Shown here piece after piece: positions 1 through 6,286 of a DNA stretch of 17,543 nt. A model generated the notes under the pieces. The model made no database searches and was not told the DNA's origin. It saw only the letters and a program-made list of their open reading frames with translations. The number at the start of each line of letters is the position of its first letter. Positions within the stretch are counted from its first letter, which is position 1. The DNA lies in the NCBI GenBank assembly GCA_045637485.1, contig JAZTZK010000360.1, forward strand, positions 1-17,543. The letters are read 5' to 3'. The position numbers and the translations under genes were made by a program. Source of the stretch: UBA2862 sp045637485 (GTDB lineage: Bacteria; Bacillota; Clostridia; Christensenellales; Aristaeellaceae).

Positions 1-411
1 TAACAGACATAACTTTTCTCATCCCATCTTTGTCAAGCTGTCCAGCATGGTCATAAGAAACATATGAAATAATAACTTTCCATTTTGGGATTAAGTCTCT
101 TCCGACCGTAATTGCAGATGATTTGTATTTTCCGATACCCTGCTGCCTGTCCAACTTACCCTGCTGATAAAAAAAACTTACCCTGCTTGGAGGTAAGCCG
201 CCGTCGAATAATTAAATTGTATCAAAGTTGGAGTTTTTATATCCAGGAACTTCGCGTTCGGGTTGCTGAACAATTCCTGCGGCAGCATATCCAGCATGGC
301 GTTCGCCACCTCCGGCGGCGTGAACACCTCGTCATTGGACAGGTTCGCAATGCAGGAGAGAACGTCGGGATTGTAGATGGTGTTGTAGAGATTTTGGGAA
401 GCCTGTTCCAT
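1..411 (-). pseudogene. Eco57I-type restriction-modification methylase, internally deleted remnant
   Basis: Reading from 411 down, the first 57 residues (start MEQASQNLYN, then SNDEVFTPPEVANAMLDML and ending KFLD) look like the N-terminus of a clostridial Eco57I-like adenine methylase/restriction protein. In that family KFLD leads into the SAM-binding motif (PAC-x-GVFL). Here it runs into unrelated residues and stops at 178-180. A second reading frame, open from about 211 to the window edge, encodes VGRDLIPKWKVIISY and SYDHAGQ, which resemble the C-terminal specificity part of the same family; it is out of frame with the first. The SAM motif and NPPY catalytic motif are therefore missing, which points to a large internal deletion plus frameshift with the junction near 212-241. 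The ribosome binding site (GAGGAGG just above 411) and a promoter are intact, so a 77-residue peptide could still be made. Family assignment is from memory of the motifs. Confidence 0.7.
136..187. repeat. Three TACCCTGCT repeats at 21-22 bp spacing
   Basis: TACCCTGCT occurs at 136-144, 157-165 and 179-187. The first two copies are each preceded or followed by similar bases (ACT before copies two and three). The repeats lie in the junction region of the broken methylase, within the second reading frame, where they encode the repeated Gln-Gln-Gly pattern. They may be a degenerate tandem duplication formed during decay. Confidence 0.6.
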
Positions 412-432
412 CGTTTGCAGCCTCCTCGCGTC

Positions 433-503
433 AAGAATCTTCTTATACAGAGATATAAAGGTTAAGAATCTTATACTATAGTATCATAAAAGACAAGAAT
501 CTT
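433..503. promoter_or_regulatory. Three AAGAATCTT operator-like sites, 31 bp apart
   Basis: AAGAATCTT occurs at 433-441, 464-472 and 495-503. It is an odd-length palindrome (AAGA-N-TCTT), and start-to-start spacing is exactly 31 bp both times, close to three helical turns. The sites lie in the divergent gap between the methylase remnant and the XRE gene. Site 3 overlaps the -35 box of the minus-strand promoter and site 2 lies at its expected start point. A perfect 12-bp palindrome, ATACTATAGTAT (473-484), overlaps its -10 box. The natural candidate ligand is the XRE protein encoded at 560-871; that is inference. Confidence 0.65.
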
Positions 504-506
504 CAA
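478..506 (-). promoter_or_regulatory. Sigma-A promoter of the methylase remnant
   Basis: On the minus strand TTGAAG (501-506) is followed after 17 bp by TACTAT (478-483). The predicted start is near 471, giving a leader of about 60 nt before the ATG at 411. It is interleaved with the AAGAATCTT sites. Confidence 0.55.
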
Positions 507-559
507 CCCGTATAGGCGATTTGAGGGATAAAAAACTTATACTTTCATGGGTGAGGGTT

Positions 560-871
560 ATGATAGGAAAAAGGTTAAAGCATGTGCGAACCTACCATGG
601 CGACAGGCAAATTGACCTGGCGAAAAAACTGAATGTATCTGAAAGCACGGTTAAATCGTGGGAGAGAGACAATAGTTCTCCGAGCTATGAGATATTGGCA
701 ACCATATGCAGACTGTATTCGACATCTGCGGATTATCTGATTGGACTGTCAGACAATGATCCTTTTGAGCAAAAGCAGAGTCAGGACAAACTAACGCCAA
801 AGAATCGAAAACAGGTTCAACTCTTTGAAGAATTTATGCTTTACAAACAGAATAAGGAACGAAAATACTAA
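560..871 (+). CDS. XRE-family helix-turn-helix transcriptional regulator
   Basis: A 103-residue protein with an N-terminal Cro/CI-type helix-turn-helix at about residues 5-62: QIDLAKKLNVSESTVKSWER is the recognition region and SADYLIGLSD is the typical end of the domain. The C-terminal 40 residues are charged and probably helical. The frame is also open from a TTG at 521, but the ATG at 560 matches the usual start of the domain and follows a GGTGAGGG sequence, so it is preferred. It is divergent from the methylase remnant with three phased palindromes between them, an arrangement like that of controller proteins of restriction-modification loci. Likely role: repressor or controller of that locus and of itself. 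The target is inferred. Confidence 0.8.
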   Translation: MIGKRLKHVRTYHGDRQIDLAKKLNVSESTVKSWERDNSSPSYEILATICRLYSTSADYLIGLSDNDPFEQKQSQDKLTPKNRKQVQLFEEFMLYKQNKERKY

Positions 872-903
872 CCGCCAACCAGGCCCATGGCCTTGATTGG
901 CGG
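872..903 (+). terminator. Stem-loop after the XRE gene
   Basis: CCGCCAA (872-878) pairs with TTGGCGG (897-903), with an inner AGGCC/GGCCT pair. It starts at the XRE stop codon. Only a weak T-rich stretch follows, so termination is likely but not certain. Confidence 0.5.
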
Positions 904-1348
904 ATTGTTGTCATTGAACCAACAGCGAACCAACAGATGAAAAACACCTTGTCATTTTGCGCGTTTCATGATAGGATTACTATATCCATTGCGCTATCGC
1001 CTGTCGCATGGAGAAGAATGCCGTTTCCAACCGCATCAGGCGATGTGTCGATGTCATCAGCACAAAGCTGCACGACCTGAACAGGAGATGGTCCTTTTAT
1101 GAATCATGCGCTGAAACGGGACGCCGCCGCTGTTGACTGCGGGCTTCTCGAAGCGTTGAAGCCAGTATTAATAATGGACAGGATAGGCGGCAGACTGACG
1201 GATGAACGCTCCCGCCTACGTCAGGGAACATCCTGTGCCGACGATCGACAATGCGCTTTCGGCACTTTAGAAACACACTCTAAAGCATGACGAAATCATG
1301 AAAACACAGAGACCATCCTCTGTGTTCTGAAGAGAAGGGGGACGGACA
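904..1348. other. Gene-poor gap with short repeats and leader hairpins
   Basis: No gene is supported here. The gap holds an 11-bp tandem repeat (GAACCAACAG at 916-925 and 927-936) and a possible promoter (TTGTCA 949-954, 17 bp, TAGGAT 972-977). Two short frames, 1008-1136 and 1099-1290, encode no recognisable protein; the second has only a distant AGGAG before it. Two perfect hairpins lie just before the transporter gene: CTTTAGA/TCTAAAG (1265-1285) and AACACAGAG/CTCTGTGTT (1303-1326). Confidence 0.5.
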
Positions 1349-3136
1349 ATGGGCAACACTAACCTGCGGTCTGACGGACGGTTTTTGTCCGGGATGTTTT
1401 TCCGTGTGCTTCCGGCGCAGATTATCCTGCTGCTGCTAACCGGTATCAACAATATTGTGGACGGTCTTGTAGGCAGCAACTTCTTCGGCCCGACCGCTGC
1501 CAGTGTCATCGGGCTCTACGCGCCGTTCCAGACGATCTGGGTCGGGGTCGGTGTCGTCCTGATGGTCGGTTCCCAGGTGCTGTGCGCCAGGTATATGGGA
1601 TCGGGAGACCTGCCGAAAATCAGGGGAATCTTCTCGCTGAACATTACGCTCACCGTCGCTATCCTGTCCGTCGCGACGGTACTCAGCTTCACACTGTCGT
1701 CCCCCATCGCGGCGGCCCTCGGCGCCTCGCCAGTCAACGCCGACGACCTGGCCGGCTACATCGTCGGCCGGGGCATCGGGCTGATTCCCATGATCGTGGC
1801 AGCACAGCTGGTGGCGTTCCTTTCGCTTGAGGGAAAGGACAACATCAACTATATTGCGACCGGCGCCATGATCGTGGTCAACGTTGGGCTGGATCTGCTT
1901 TTCGCCACATCCTTCAAAGACGTTGGGATCGCCGGCCTGGGCATTGCCACGGCCATCAGCCAGTGGGTCTATATGATCGCCGCGGGCTGGGTTTTCCTGA
2001 CGCCGAAGGTTTCCCTGTCCTTTTCATTCAAAAACATCCTGTGGAAGGAAACCTGGGGCCTGCTGAAAATTGGATTCCCAAACGCCCTGGCGCTCTTCCT
2101 TCTCTCGATCCGGAGCAGCGTTTTCAACAACCTGATGGCCGCTTACGATCCCACTATGATTTCCGTCGCGGCCATCGCCTCATACACGATGCTGAGCCTG
2201 GTTTTCGAATCATTCGGCAAGGGCATCGCGGCGGCCGGCCGGATCATGACAAGCCTTTTTTACGGGGAAGAAGATGGCCGTTCCATCACAGAAGTCATAA
2301 AGACCATATTTTCGAAGGGCATGCCGATCGCGCTGGCCGCCTGCGTGGCCGCCTTCCTGCTGGCGGACGTCGCCGCCGGACTCTTTTACGCGGATCCGGC
2401 CTCTGAAGCGCATAAGCTGACAACCATGGCCATGCGATACGGCTCCGTGGTCCTCCTGCTGCAGACTGTTTACTACATTTTCCACGACTATTTCCAGTCG
2501 ATCGGCCGGAATGTCATCCTCAATATCATGTCCGTGCTGGAAGGAATCGGTTTCATGCTCCCGCTCGGCCTGTTGCTGATTCCGCGGATGGGCGTAAAGG
2601 GTTTCATGCTCACGCTGATCATCTCCTATGCATTCCTCGCGTTGGTCGGGCCGGTCTACGCGATCTTCTACTGGAAGCGTATACCGAGAACCCTGCGCGA
2701 ATGGGCTACGATTCCCGCGGACTTCGGCGCTCCTGACAACGAGTGCATGAACGCCAGTATCCACAGCCTGGAAGAAGCGGTCTGCACAGCGGAGAAAGTC
2801 AGCCGCTTCTGCCTTGAGCGGGGACTCGATGAGAAGAAAGCCAATTGCGCGGCACTGGCGCTGGAAGAACTGTGCCTCGGAATCATCAAGGAACGTTTTG
2901 AGACGGATCCGAAGAAAAAGCATACGATTGAGCTTCGTATTATTCATAGGGGCAAGGATATCTTCATGCGCATGAAGGACGACTGCAAGCCTTTCAATCC
3001 AAAGGAACGCTCGGAGCTCGTCAATCCGCAGGACGATTCCCCCAAGAGCATCAGTATACGCTTGTTCATGGGGGTCGTGAAGGAAACCGAATACCAGTTG
3101 ACGCTGGGCATGAATGTATTTACGGCAACCGTGTAA
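1349..3136 (+). CDS. MATE-family transporter fused to an RsbW-like ATPase domain
   Basis: A 595-residue protein. Residues 1 to about 445 form a polytopic MATE/DinF-type membrane region with about 12 hydrophobic segments; the first is LPAQIILLLLTGINNIVDGL (21-40). The family exports drugs or other small molecules using Na+ or H+ gradients. Residues from about 465 to 595 form a cytoplasmic GHKL (HATPase_c_2, RsbW/SpoIIAB-like) domain. Its ATP box reads DDCKPFNP (544-551), and ALALEEL (502-508) marks the N-box helix. In related fusions as I recall them this helix ends in an Asn that coordinates Mg-ATP; here that position is Gly511, so ATP binding is doubtful. The ATG follows AGAAGGGGG. It stands alone, with leader hairpins upstream and no partner phosphatase or STAS gene nearby. 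Substrate unknown. Confidence 0.8.
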   Translation: MGNTNLRSDGRFLSGMFFRVLPAQIILLLLTGINNIVDGLVGSNFFGPTAASVIGLYAPFQTIWVGVGVVLMVGSQVLCARYMGSGDLPKIRGIFSLNITLTVAILSVATVLSFTLSSPIAAALGASPVNADDLAGYIVGRGIGLIPMIVAAQLVAFLSLEGKDNINYIATGAMIVVNVGLDLLFATSFKDVGIAGLGIATAISQWVYMIAAGWVFLTPKVSLSFSFKNILWKETWGLLKIGFPNALALFLLSIRSSVFNNLMAAYDPTMISVAAIASYTMLSLVFESFGKGIAAAGRIMTSLFYGEEDGRSITEVIKTIFSKGMPIALAACVAAFLLADVAAGLFYADPASEAHKLTTMAMRYGSVVLLLQTVYYIFHDYFQSIGRNVILNIMSVLEGIGFMLPLGLLLIPRMGVKGFMLTLIISYAFLALVGPVYAIFYWKRIPRTLREWATIPADFGAPDNECMNASIHSLEEAVCTAEKVSRFCLERGLDEKKANCAALALEELCLGIIKERFETDPKKKHTIELRIIHRGKDIFMRMKDDCKPFNPKERSELVNPQDDSPKSISIRLFMGVVKETEYQLTLGMNVFTATV

Positions 3137-3468
3137 AAACAACACAGGAGCGATCCTTCTGTGCTCAGCCAAACCGGGTTGCTTCATCGGGCGGGTCCGC
3201 AGCAGTATAAATGAGGGCCATGAAAGTGTCGCGTGGCTTCAGGATTTTCCAGGGTCTCATATCGGAATCTTTGGCAATACCGCACAATACGGCGGCAAGC
3301 TTAGCGGTGACTTTCCTACCAGCTGTATTCTGCTTATTTCTTGACTTACCGCCAGTAAGCCTGCGAAATATGCAGACGCATTGCGTTCTATGGGAGGATA
3401 CGTTCTTGCAATTCCCCTGAATTCATGGTGAAATTGGCTTACGGAATACACTATTGGAGGTGAGTCGC
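3137..3468. other. Intergenic gap with hairpin and half of a dispersed repeat
   Basis: No gene is supported. After the transporter stop a CACAG...CTGTG hairpin (about 3145-3168) may help end transcription, but no T-run follows. Bases 3275-3296 match 19 of 22 positions of the left arm and loop of the hairpin at 14589-14626. A weak promoter candidate for the antitoxin gene is TTGCAA (3406-3411), 17 bp, TGAAAT (3429-3434). Short frames on both strands look like chance. Confidence 0.4.
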
Positions 3469-3684
3469 ATGGCGATGCCGGCATGGATTCCGGAAGCGTG
3501 GAACCGCCTGAACGAAGACAATCGAAGGCAGATCGCCGATTATCTGGCGTTTTTGCTCTCGCGGCAGGGCGATGCCGTGAAAGCGAAGGATGAAAAGCGT
3601 AAGCTCGGCCTGTTGGCGGATCGCTTTGAATATATCGCTGATGATTTCGACGCGCCTCTGGAGGATTTTAAGGAGTACATGTGA
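3469..3684 (+). CDS. VapB-like antitoxin of a PIN-toxin pair
   Basis: A 71-residue protein starting MAMPAWIPEAWNRLNEDNRR and ending in an acidic DAPLEDFKEYM tail. This tail is typical of small antitoxins encoded just before PIN-domain (VapC) toxins, where the C-terminus occupies the toxin active site. The frame is open from a TTG at 3454, but GGAGGTGA lies 7-8 bases before the ATG at 3469, which sets the start. The stop codon overlaps the toxin start (TGATG), showing translational coupling. The gene seems intact while its partner is truncated, so it may be an orphan antitoxin. The DNA-binding N-terminus would normally autoregulate the pair. Confidence 0.75.
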   Translation: MAMPAWIPEAWNRLNEDNRRQIADYLAFLLSRQGDAVKAKDEKRKLGLLADRFEYIADDFDAPLEDFKEYM

Positions 3685-3851
3685 TGAAATACCTGCTGGA
3701 TACCTGCGCGCTCATCGACATGCTGTTCACTCCGGAAAGGCTTTCGACAAGGGCGCGGGCAGCTCTTGAGGGCGGCAATACACTTGCGGTCAGCATTGCC
3801 TCATTCTGGGAGATCATGATCAAACAGCAGATTGGAAAACTGGGCATTTGA
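3684..3851 (+). pseudogene. Truncated PIN-domain (VapC-like) toxin
   Basis: It starts MKYLLDTCALIDMLF, with the first PIN acidic residue (D6) in the LLDTCALI motif, and continues through VSIASFWEIMIKQQIGKL, which carries the second acidic site (the E of SFWEI). It stops after 55 residues, where VapC toxins are about 125-135. The remaining acidic residues of the Mg-dependent RNase site are absent, so it should be inactive. The stop lies at the edge of a palindromic element (3858-3905), and nothing downstream resembles the missing part, so the 3' half was lost rather than separated. Confidence 0.75.
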
Positions 3852-3857
3852 GTCAAG

Positions 3858-3905
3858 GGGACGGCGCTTCTGACTCAATAATGTATGAATCAGAAGAACC
3901 GTCCC
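3858..3905. repeat. REP-like imperfect inverted repeat
   Basis: Left arm 3858-3877 starts GGGACGGCGCTTCTGA; right arm 3886-3905 is TGAATCAGAAGAACCGTCCC. The arms match at 17 of 20 positions around an 8-base loop. GACGGTTCTTCTGA-type palindromes recur in Firmicutes genomes next to IS200/RAYT-like transposases (from memory). No transposase is present here. It abuts the break in the PIN gene. Confidence 0.55.
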
Positions 3906-3906
3906 G

Positions 3907-3942
3907 AAAAAAACGCCAATCAGGTCCATACCCCTGATTGGC
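3907..3942 (-). terminator. Rho-independent terminator of the methylase-antitoxin operon
   Basis: A perfect 10-bp stem, GCCAATCAGG (3915-3924) with CCTGATTGGC (3933-3942), has an 8-base loop. Read on the minus strand it is followed by G and seven Ts, 19 bases after the HigA-like stop. Confidence 0.8.
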
Positions 3943-3960
3943 AGTATTTATCAAAATATG

Positions 3961-4254
3961 TCATACGTCGACAGCCCGTATGCGGGCGAGTTCGTCCGCC
4001 ATTTGCATGCGCCGGTTGCGAATGTCGATGTCGTTCTGGATATTCAGGAAGTACCGTTCAGATACGCCGAAGTATTTGCTGAGACGCAGAGATGTGTCTG
4101 CGGTGATTTTGCGCCGACCGTGGAGAATGTCCTGAATGCGCGATACAGGCACCATGATGTCCTGCGCCAATTTATAGGCGCTGATGTTCATGGGTTCCAT
4201 GAATTCTTCCTGAAGTATTTCGCCGACAGTAGGGGTTTCATTGATGCGATCCAT
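3961..4254 (-). CDS. HigA-family antitoxin / XRE regulator
   Basis: A 97-residue protein of the HigA (VapI) type. TVGEILQEEFMEPMNISAYK (residues 9-28) leads into a helix-turn-helix (KLAQDIMVPVSRIQDILHGR) and then TADTSLRLSKYFGVSERYFL, the family signature. The ATG follows AAAGGAGG. HigA normally neutralises the HigB mRNA interferase and represses its operon, but no HigB-like gene is here. Instead it is the second gene, 25 nt after a methyltransferase-like gene and before a strong terminator. It is either an orphan antitoxin or a regulator of its upstream partner. Family call is firm; role is inferred. Confidence 0.85.
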   Translation of the reverse strand: MDRINETPTVGEILQEEFMEPMNISAYKLAQDIMVPVSRIQDILHGRRKITADTSLRLSKYFGVSERYFLNIQNDIDIRNRRMQMADELARIRAVDV

Positions 4255-4279
4255 CGTTAATCCTCCTTTTCAATTAAAG

Positions 4280-4999
4280 CTACTCCAATTCACTTTCTTG
4301 CACCCGCCAATACTCAGTCAGCGGGTATTCCCTCAGTGGCCTGGGAATGTGCTCGCCGGTTTCCGGGTCGATCTGCCAATTGTCGATGGCGTTTGCGCCG
4401 GTATCAAACAGGGAGTACTGCCGGGCGTCGGCAGTCATTTCATCGCTTTCGCCCATCAGGACGTCCAGCCGGTAGTCCCGCCGCTTGATCAGGCTGCCGG
4501 TCACCATGTTCCACTCGGAGAATACGATGGGCGCGTCGGTGTCACTGCCCTCGGCGTCCACCCGCCGCATGGTCAGCGCGTTGCCGCAGAGTATGTTGCG
4601 GCAGAGGATATAGCGCACGGCCTGGCGGCAATCCTCCCTGCACTCACCCCTGCAGTTTTGAGCATATTCCCCGTCCCAGATATCGAAAAGGCGCTGGCGG
4701 CAGGCGTCCACGTTGTCCCGCAATATGTCCACGCCATAGATGCCGGTCACGGCCACCACCGCGTATTTTTCATAGTCGGCGGGACTCTTTCTGTAGCGGG
4801 CCTTCACCGCCGCCAGCTTGCGCCGCAGGATCTCCGCCAGGAAGTTGCCGTCGCCGCAGGCCGGCTCCAGGAAGCGGCTGTCGATGCGCTCCGTCTCCTG
4901 CTTCACCAGGTCCAGCATGGCGTTCACCTCCCGTTGGGCCGTGAATACCTCGCCGTGGTCCGCCACCCGGGCCCTGGATTTCACCTGTCGCTCCGCCAT
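4280..4999 (-). CDS. Solitary SAM-dependent DNA-methyltransferase-like protein lacking NPPY
   Basis: A 239-residue protein. HGEVFTAQREVNAMLDLV and then FLEPACGDGNFLAEIL match the X-region and SAM-binding motif I of N6-adenine methylases of restriction systems. GIYGVDIL matches the motif II region, and CGNALTM the motif III region. The expected catalytic NPPY/DPPY motif IV is not found; at its place the sequence reads IVFSEW followed by KRRDY. It is also short, with no target-recognition or nuclease domain. I recall similar proteins annotated as restriction subunit M. The frame extends upstream to 5182, but AAGGAGG before the ATG at 4999 and a promoter at 5030-5058 set the start. It is co-transcribed with the HigA-like gene. 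Activity is uncertain; it may bind SAM without methylating DNA. Confidence 0.75.
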   Translation of the reverse strand: MAERQVKSRARVADHGEVFTAQREVNAMLDLVKQETERIDSRFLEPACGDGNFLAEILRRKLAAVKARYRKSPADYEKYAVVAVTGIYGVDILRDNVDACRQRLFDIWDGEYAQNCRGECREDCRQAVRYILCRNILCGNALTMRRVDAEGSDTDAPIVFSEWNMVTGSLIKRRDYRLDVLMGESDEMTADARQYSLFDTGANAIDNWQIDPETGEHIPRPLREYPLTEYWRVQESELE

Positions 5000-5029
5000 G
5001 CTGTCGTGCCTCCTTCGTTCATCGGTTTT

Positions 5030-5058
5030 ATCATAACACGAATTGACGGCGTTGGCAA
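5030..5058 (-). promoter_or_regulatory. Promoter of the methyltransferase-HigA operon
   Basis: On the minus strand TTGCCA (5053-5058) and TATGAT (5030-5035) are 17 bp apart, each one base off consensus. The start near 5023 gives a 24-nt leader before the ATG at 4999. Confidence 0.75.
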
Positions 5059-5136
5059 CGGGTTGACAGGGCTTGTTGCAGCTCAGCCAACAGTATTTGT
5101 TAACCCCCCTTTCCCGCATTCCCAACAATAAGGCAC

Positions 5137-5173
5137 TATAATAAAGTATGACAATGCCCGGCATGGGGCCGGG
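5137..5173 (+). promoter_or_regulatory. Possible -10 box and leader hairpin of the serC operon
   Basis: A perfect TATAAT lies at 5137-5142 but no good -35 box is seen 16-18 bp before it. A GC stem, CCCGGC (5157-5162) with GCCGGG (5168-5173), sits in the presumed leader, 23 nt before the serC start. It lacks a T-run, so it is not a clear attenuator. Confidence 0.4.
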
Positions 5174-5196
5174 TAAAACCAAACTGGAAGGACTGT

Positions 5197-6285
5197 ATGA
5201 CCATGAAGCGCGTTTACAACTTTGCCCCCGGTCCGTCCACGATGCCCCAGGAGGTCCTGGAGCAGGCGGCGCGGGAGATGCTGTGCTATGGCGACACCGG
5301 CATGAACGTCATGGAGATGAGCCACCGCTCGAAGCAGTACCAGGCCATCTTTGACGAGACCGAGGCCACCCTGCGGGACCTGATGCACATATCCCAGGAC
5401 TACGCGGTGTTGTTCCTCCAGGGCGGCGCGACGGGCCAGTTCGCGGCCATCCCCATGAACCTGATGACCGGCAGCGGCACGGCGGACTACGTGGACAGCG
5501 GCAATTTCGCCCACGGCGCGCTGGTCGAGGCCGGCAAGTACGGCAGGGTGAACGTGGTGGCGTCCTCCAAAGACGACAAGTATGACCATATTCCCGAGCT
5601 CGACCCCTCGAAGTTCAATCCCGACGCGGATTATTTTTACATTACCACCAACAATACCATCTACGGCACCCGCTACGCCGCCCTCCCGGAGACCGGCAAG
5701 GTGCCCCTGGTGGCGGACATGTCCTCCAACATCCTCAGCGAGGTCTATGACGTCAGCCGCTTCGGCGTGATCTACGCCGGCGCCCAGAAGAACGTGGGTC
5801 CCGCGGGCCTGACCATCGTGATCGCGCGCCGCGACCTGCTGGGCCGCGCCATGCCCACCACCCCCAAGATCATGGACTGGAAGATCATGGACGAGAAGGG
5901 CAGCATGCTGAACACCCCGCCCACCTACGCCATCTACATGGCGGGGCTGTGCATGAAGTGGCTGAAGAAGCAGGGCGGCGTGGAGGCCATCGAAAAGGTC
6001 AACATCGAAAAGGCGAAGCTGCTCTACGGCACGCTGGACGACAGCGACTTCTATCGCCCCACCGCCCGGCCGGATTCCCGCAGCCGCATGAACGTCACCT
6101 TTACCACCCCCAGCCCCGAGCTGGACGCCGAGTTCGTCAAGGCCGCCGCGGCCAGGGACCTGGTGAACCTGAAGGGCCACCGGGTGGTGGGCGGCATTCG
6201 CGCCAGCATCTACAACGCCATGCCCATCGAGGGCGTGCGGGCGCTGGTGGACTTCATGAAAGATTTTGAGACGGAGCATAAGTAA
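5197..6285 (+). CDS. serC: Phosphoserine aminotransferase
   Basis: A 362-residue, full-length class V aminotransferase that converts 3-phosphohydroxypyruvate and glutamate to O-phosphoserine and 2-oxoglutarate, the second step of serine synthesis. It begins VYNFAPGPSTMPQEVLEQA, the SerC signature. It carries MSHRSKQY (41-48), the phosphate-binding LQGGATGQF (75-82 region), VADMSSN (D174 contacts the PLP ring nitrogen) and AGAQKNVGPAG, with K198 as the PLP Schiff-base lysine. The protein is cytoplasmic. GGAAGG lies five bases before the ATG at 5197; a second ATG two codons on is possible. It is first in an operon, one base before the serA-type gene. Confidence 0.96.
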   Translation: MTMKRVYNFAPGPSTMPQEVLEQAAREMLCYGDTGMNVMEMSHRSKQYQAIFDETEATLRDLMHISQDYAVLFLQGGATGQFAAIPMNLMTGSGTADYVDSGNFAHGALVEAGKYGRVNVVASSKDDKYDHIPELDPSKFNPDADYFYITTNNTIYGTRYAALPETGKVPLVADMSSNILSEVYDVSRFGVIYAGAQKNVGPAGLTIVIARRDLLGRAMPTTPKIMDWKIMDEKGSMLNTPPTYAIYMAGLCMKWLKKQGGVEAIEKVNIEKAKLLYGTLDDSDFYRPTARPDSRSRMNVTFTTPSPELDAEFVKAAAARDLVNLKGHRVVGGIRASIYNAMPIEGVRALVDFMKDFETEHK

Positions 6286-6286
6286 T

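Noticed and set aside
136..187. Possible CRISPR-like array from regularly spaced repeats.
   Set aside because: The repeated unit is only 9 bp with 12-13 bp between copies, far too short for CRISPR, and it lies in former coding sequence.
1099..1290. 63-codon frame before the transporter gene.
   Set aside because: The only AGGAG is too far from the ATG, there is no family resemblance, and the frame runs into the leader hairpins; kept only as part of the gap description.
2210..3187. Long open frame on the minus strand opposite the MATE-ATPase gene.
   Set aside because: It is a shadow of a clearly recognisable gene; the composition is His-, Gln- and Arg-rich and matches no family.
3257..3484. 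Overlapping small frames on both strands in the gap before the antitoxin.
   Set aside because: No ribosome binding sites or recognisable motifs; part of the region is a dispersed repeat half.
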